Assembly (NCBI GenBank): GCA_040375675.1
Contig: JBEIRY010000075.1
Span: forward strand, 1 to 7,324
DNA length: 7,324 nt
Reading direction: 5' to 3'
Source: CAIUSP01 sp040375675
GTDB taxonomy: Bacteria > Actinomycetota > Thermoleophilia > Solirubrobacterales > 70-9
Below are positions 5,960-7,324 of the stretch, in pieces; positions within the stretch are counted from its first letter, which is position 1, and every line of letters begins with the position of its first letter. The notes below the pieces were generated by a model. That model saw only the letters and a list, made by a program, of their open reading frames with translations, had not been told where the DNA came from and searched no databases. The position numbers were made by a program, and so were the translations under genes.

Positions 5960-5968
5960 GCGAGCGCA

Positions 5969-6376
5969 ATGGAGTCCTCCGAGCCGGTAAGCCACCTAGA
6001 CGAGTTGATCGGCACCGAATGGCTCGAAAGCGACGAGACAACCGCCAAGGGCCGCTTCGCGGTAGCTCAGCACCACAAGCAACCCTTCGGCTTGGTTCAT
6101 GGCGGCCTCTACTGCGTACTCGCTGAGAGCATCTGCTCCAGAGCTACGGCCGCAGCCGTCTGGGACTCAGGTCAGATAGCGGTAGGGCAGTCAAACGACA
6201 CTTCGATGCTCAGACCGGTTACAGGGGGGCATGTAAACGCTACGGCCACCCGCAGACACGCTGGGCGCACTACCTGGGTGTGGGAGGTCGACCTGACCGA
6301 TGATCAGGGTCGTCTCTGTGCGGTTTCGAGGATCACCATGGCGGTCCGCCCCCGGCCTGACGAGTCAGGGTCTTAG
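5969..6376 (+). CDS. Hotdog-fold acyl-CoA thioesterase, PaaI/YdiI (MenI) type
   Basis: This 135-residue cytoplasmic hotdog thioesterase hydrolyses an acyl- or aroyl-CoA ester. The core HKQPFGLVHGGLYCVLAES (36-54) closely resembles the QPFGLLHGG...LAES motif of E. coli YdiI (MenI), which cleaves 1,4-dihydroxy-2-naphthoyl-CoA in menaquinone synthesis. H44-G45-G46 forms the substrate-site loop and E53 is the expected catalytic acid. AVGQSNDTSMLRPV (71-84) is the second conserved block. WEVDLTDDQGRLCAVSRITMAV (105-126) forms the last strands, as in YdiI. Family length is normal. It starts at ATG 5969, 28 bp from the divergent membrane-protein gene, with no Shine-Dalgarno sequence, consistent with a leaderless message. 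Its TAG stop interlocks with the nadE stop. No menaquinone gene is nearby, so a general PaaI-like housekeeping role is equally possible. Confidence 0.8.
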   Translation: MESSEPVSHLDELIGTEWLESDETTAKGRFAVAQHHKQPFGLVHGGLYCVLAESICSRATAAAVWDSGQIAVGQSNDTSMLRPVTGGHVNATATRRHAGRTTWVWEVDLTDDQGRLCAVSRITMAVRPRPDESGS

Positions 6377-7324
6377 CGGGGCAGGGGGCGGAGCGAGCCG
6401 AAGCGGTTCGTAATGGGGAGCCTGCGGTCCCGCCCGAAAGCTTTGGAGGAGATGCGTGTTCCGGGGGGAGCCTGGCGGCGCTTGTATTCGGCGCGGTCGA
6501 CCAACCGTATGACCTCGTCCACCACGGAGGCGTCGAATCCCTCCTCGACTATCTGGTCGCGACCGAGATCACGCTCTACATAGCGCTCGAGTATCGAATC
6601 GAGGGTTTCGTAGGGCGGCAGGGAATCTGAGTCGAGCTGATCCGGGCGTAGTTCCGCGCTCGGGGCGCGATCGATGATCGAACCTGGCACCGAGCTGGCT
6701 GCACCGCGGTCGCCGCGCGCGTCGATCAGCTCGTAAACCAGTGTCTTGGGAACGTCTTTGATCGGCGCAAAACCGCCTGCCATGTCGCCGTAGAGGGTGG
6801 CGTATCCAACGGCCATCTCGGACTTGTTACCGGTTGCGAGCGGCAGCCAGCCGAATTTGTTCGAGAGCGCCATCACCAGTGTTCCGCGAATACGAGCCTG
6901 CACGTTTTCCTCGGCCAGACCAGGCTCGGTTCCCTCGAACACAGACTCCAACAGGTCGTCGTACGAACTCATCGCCTCACCGATGGGTAGCTCGATCAGG
7001 TCACACCCGAGTTCAGCCGCCATCTCGCGCGCATCTCCTTGGGTCTCTGGGCTCGAGTGGGGGGAGGGCATCACCACGCAAACCACCGACTGTGGACCGA
7101 GAGAATCGCTCGCCAACATGGCCACCAAGGCAGAGTCGATTCCACCCGACAAGCCGAGAACGACCCTTTCGAAACCGTTCTTTCGGGTGTAATCGCGAAG
7201 GCCGAGACACAGCGCTTCATACACCTCATCGAGGTCTGGCAGAGAAGGAGAGATAGGGTCTGATCCGCCGCCGCTCGAGGCACCTAGTTCTACGACCAGA
7301 AGATCCTCCTCGAACTGCGGGGCG
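6373..7324 (-). CDS. nadE: Glutamine-dependent NAD+ synthetase, C-terminal part (5' end outside window)
   Basis: NAD+ synthetase (EC 6.3.5.1) amidates nicotinic acid adenine dinucleotide to NAD+ using ATP and ammonia from glutamine. The frame stays open to the right edge; 316 residues are visible. The first ~12 (APQFEEDLLVVEL) are the end of the nitrilase-like glutaminase domain, which supplies ammonia. A linker leads into the synthetase domain with the ATP-pyrophosphatase P-loop LSGGIDSALVA (SGGIDS at partial residues 59-64). Then come VVMPSPHSSPET, the conserved TGNKSEMAVGYATLYGDMAGGFAPIKDV block (TGNKSE onward), and the C-terminal RRQAPPGTRIS and FGRDRRLPITNRF motifs. All expected catalytic-loop features are present. 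A GTG at 7222-7224 is in frame but lies within the linker, so it is not the start. The TAA stop interlocks with the thioesterase TAG, leaving no room for a terminator between them. The identity is secure. Confidence 0.95.
   Translation of the reverse strand, partial: APQFEEDLLVVELGASSGGGSDPISPSLPDLDEVYEALCLGLRDYTRKNGFERVVLGLSGGIDSALVAMLASDSLGPQSVVCVVMPSPHSSPETQGDAREMAAELGCDLIELPIGEAMSSYDDLLESVFEGTEPGLAEENVQARIRGTLVMALSNKFGWLPLATGNKSEMAVGYATLYGDMAGGFAPIKDVPKTLVYELIDARGDRGAASSVPGSIIDRAPSAELRPDQLDSDSLPPYETLDSILERYVERDLGRDQIVEEGFDASVVDEVIRLVDRAEYKRRQAPPGTRISSKAFGRDRRLPITNRFGSLRPLPR

Noticed and set aside
6224..6229. Run of six G in the thioesterase gene as a phase-variable tract
   Set aside because: It is too short for efficient slippage and unremarkable in a GC-rich gene.
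7222..7224. GTG as a start that would make a complete ammonia-dependent NAD synthetase
   Set aside because: The frame continues upstream to the window edge through APQFEEDLLVVEL, the end of a glutaminase domain, so the gene is the longer glutamine-dependent type cut by the window.
1..7324. Defence island, CRISPR array, prophage, insertion sequence or biosynthetic cluster
   Set aside because: There are no spaced direct repeats, transposase or integrase motifs, or defence or assembly-line domains. All nine genes resemble chromosomal housekeeping or regulatory families.

Overview
The window looks like an ordinary chromosomal stretch of an actinobacterium (GC roughly 60% by eye). Thermoleophilia is my best guess at class level. 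This rests on a pgsA - garA - ftsR gene order that echoes the mycobacterial pgsA2/garA/ftsR neighbourhood, a zinc-ribbon version of GarA, and a membrane protein pairing a sigma-region-4-like N-terminus with an RskA-like C-terminus. No RNA gene, CRISPR array, insertion sequence or phage signature was seen. Coding density is very high, and no gene-free stretch exceeds about 90 bases.

Left block, all + strand (1-4816): the 3' half of proS (prolyl-tRNA synthetase); pgsA (CDP-alcohol phosphatidyltransferase) 19 nt later; an 86-nt gap holding a candidate promoter with inverted repeats; then four tightly packed genes. These are garA (zinc ribbon + FHA), ftsR (MerR family, TAATG overlap), an SRPBCC/START-like lipid-binding-fold protein (4-nt gap, TTG start), and an FAD-dependent alkyl-DHAP-synthase-like enzyme (GTGA overlap). 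garA and ftsR point to phospho-dependent control of central metabolism and to cell-division control. pgsA and the AGPS-like enzyme both point to glycerolipid chemistry.

Right block (4813-7324) alternates strand gene by gene: a - strand membrane-anchored anti-sigma/sigma4-like protein, a + strand hotdog acyl-CoA thioesterase of the YdiI/MenI type, and the - strand 3' part of nadE (glutamine-dependent NAD+ synthetase), which runs off the right edge. Both convergent junctions are 4-nt overlaps in which the two stop codons interlock (CTAA at 4813-4816, TTAG at 6373-6376). The single divergent junction is only 28 bp. It is centred on a perfect 10-bp palindrome whose centre is exactly 14.5 bp from each start codon and which offers a TANNNT -10-like hexamer to each strand. 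This compact architecture is the most unusual thing in the window.

I did not find a clearly new multi-gene system. The best leads are the symmetric divergent promoter, the interlocked stops, the sigma4-like/RskA-like membrane fusion, the dyad-bearing promoter ahead of garA-ftsR, and a marked excess of GATC sites.
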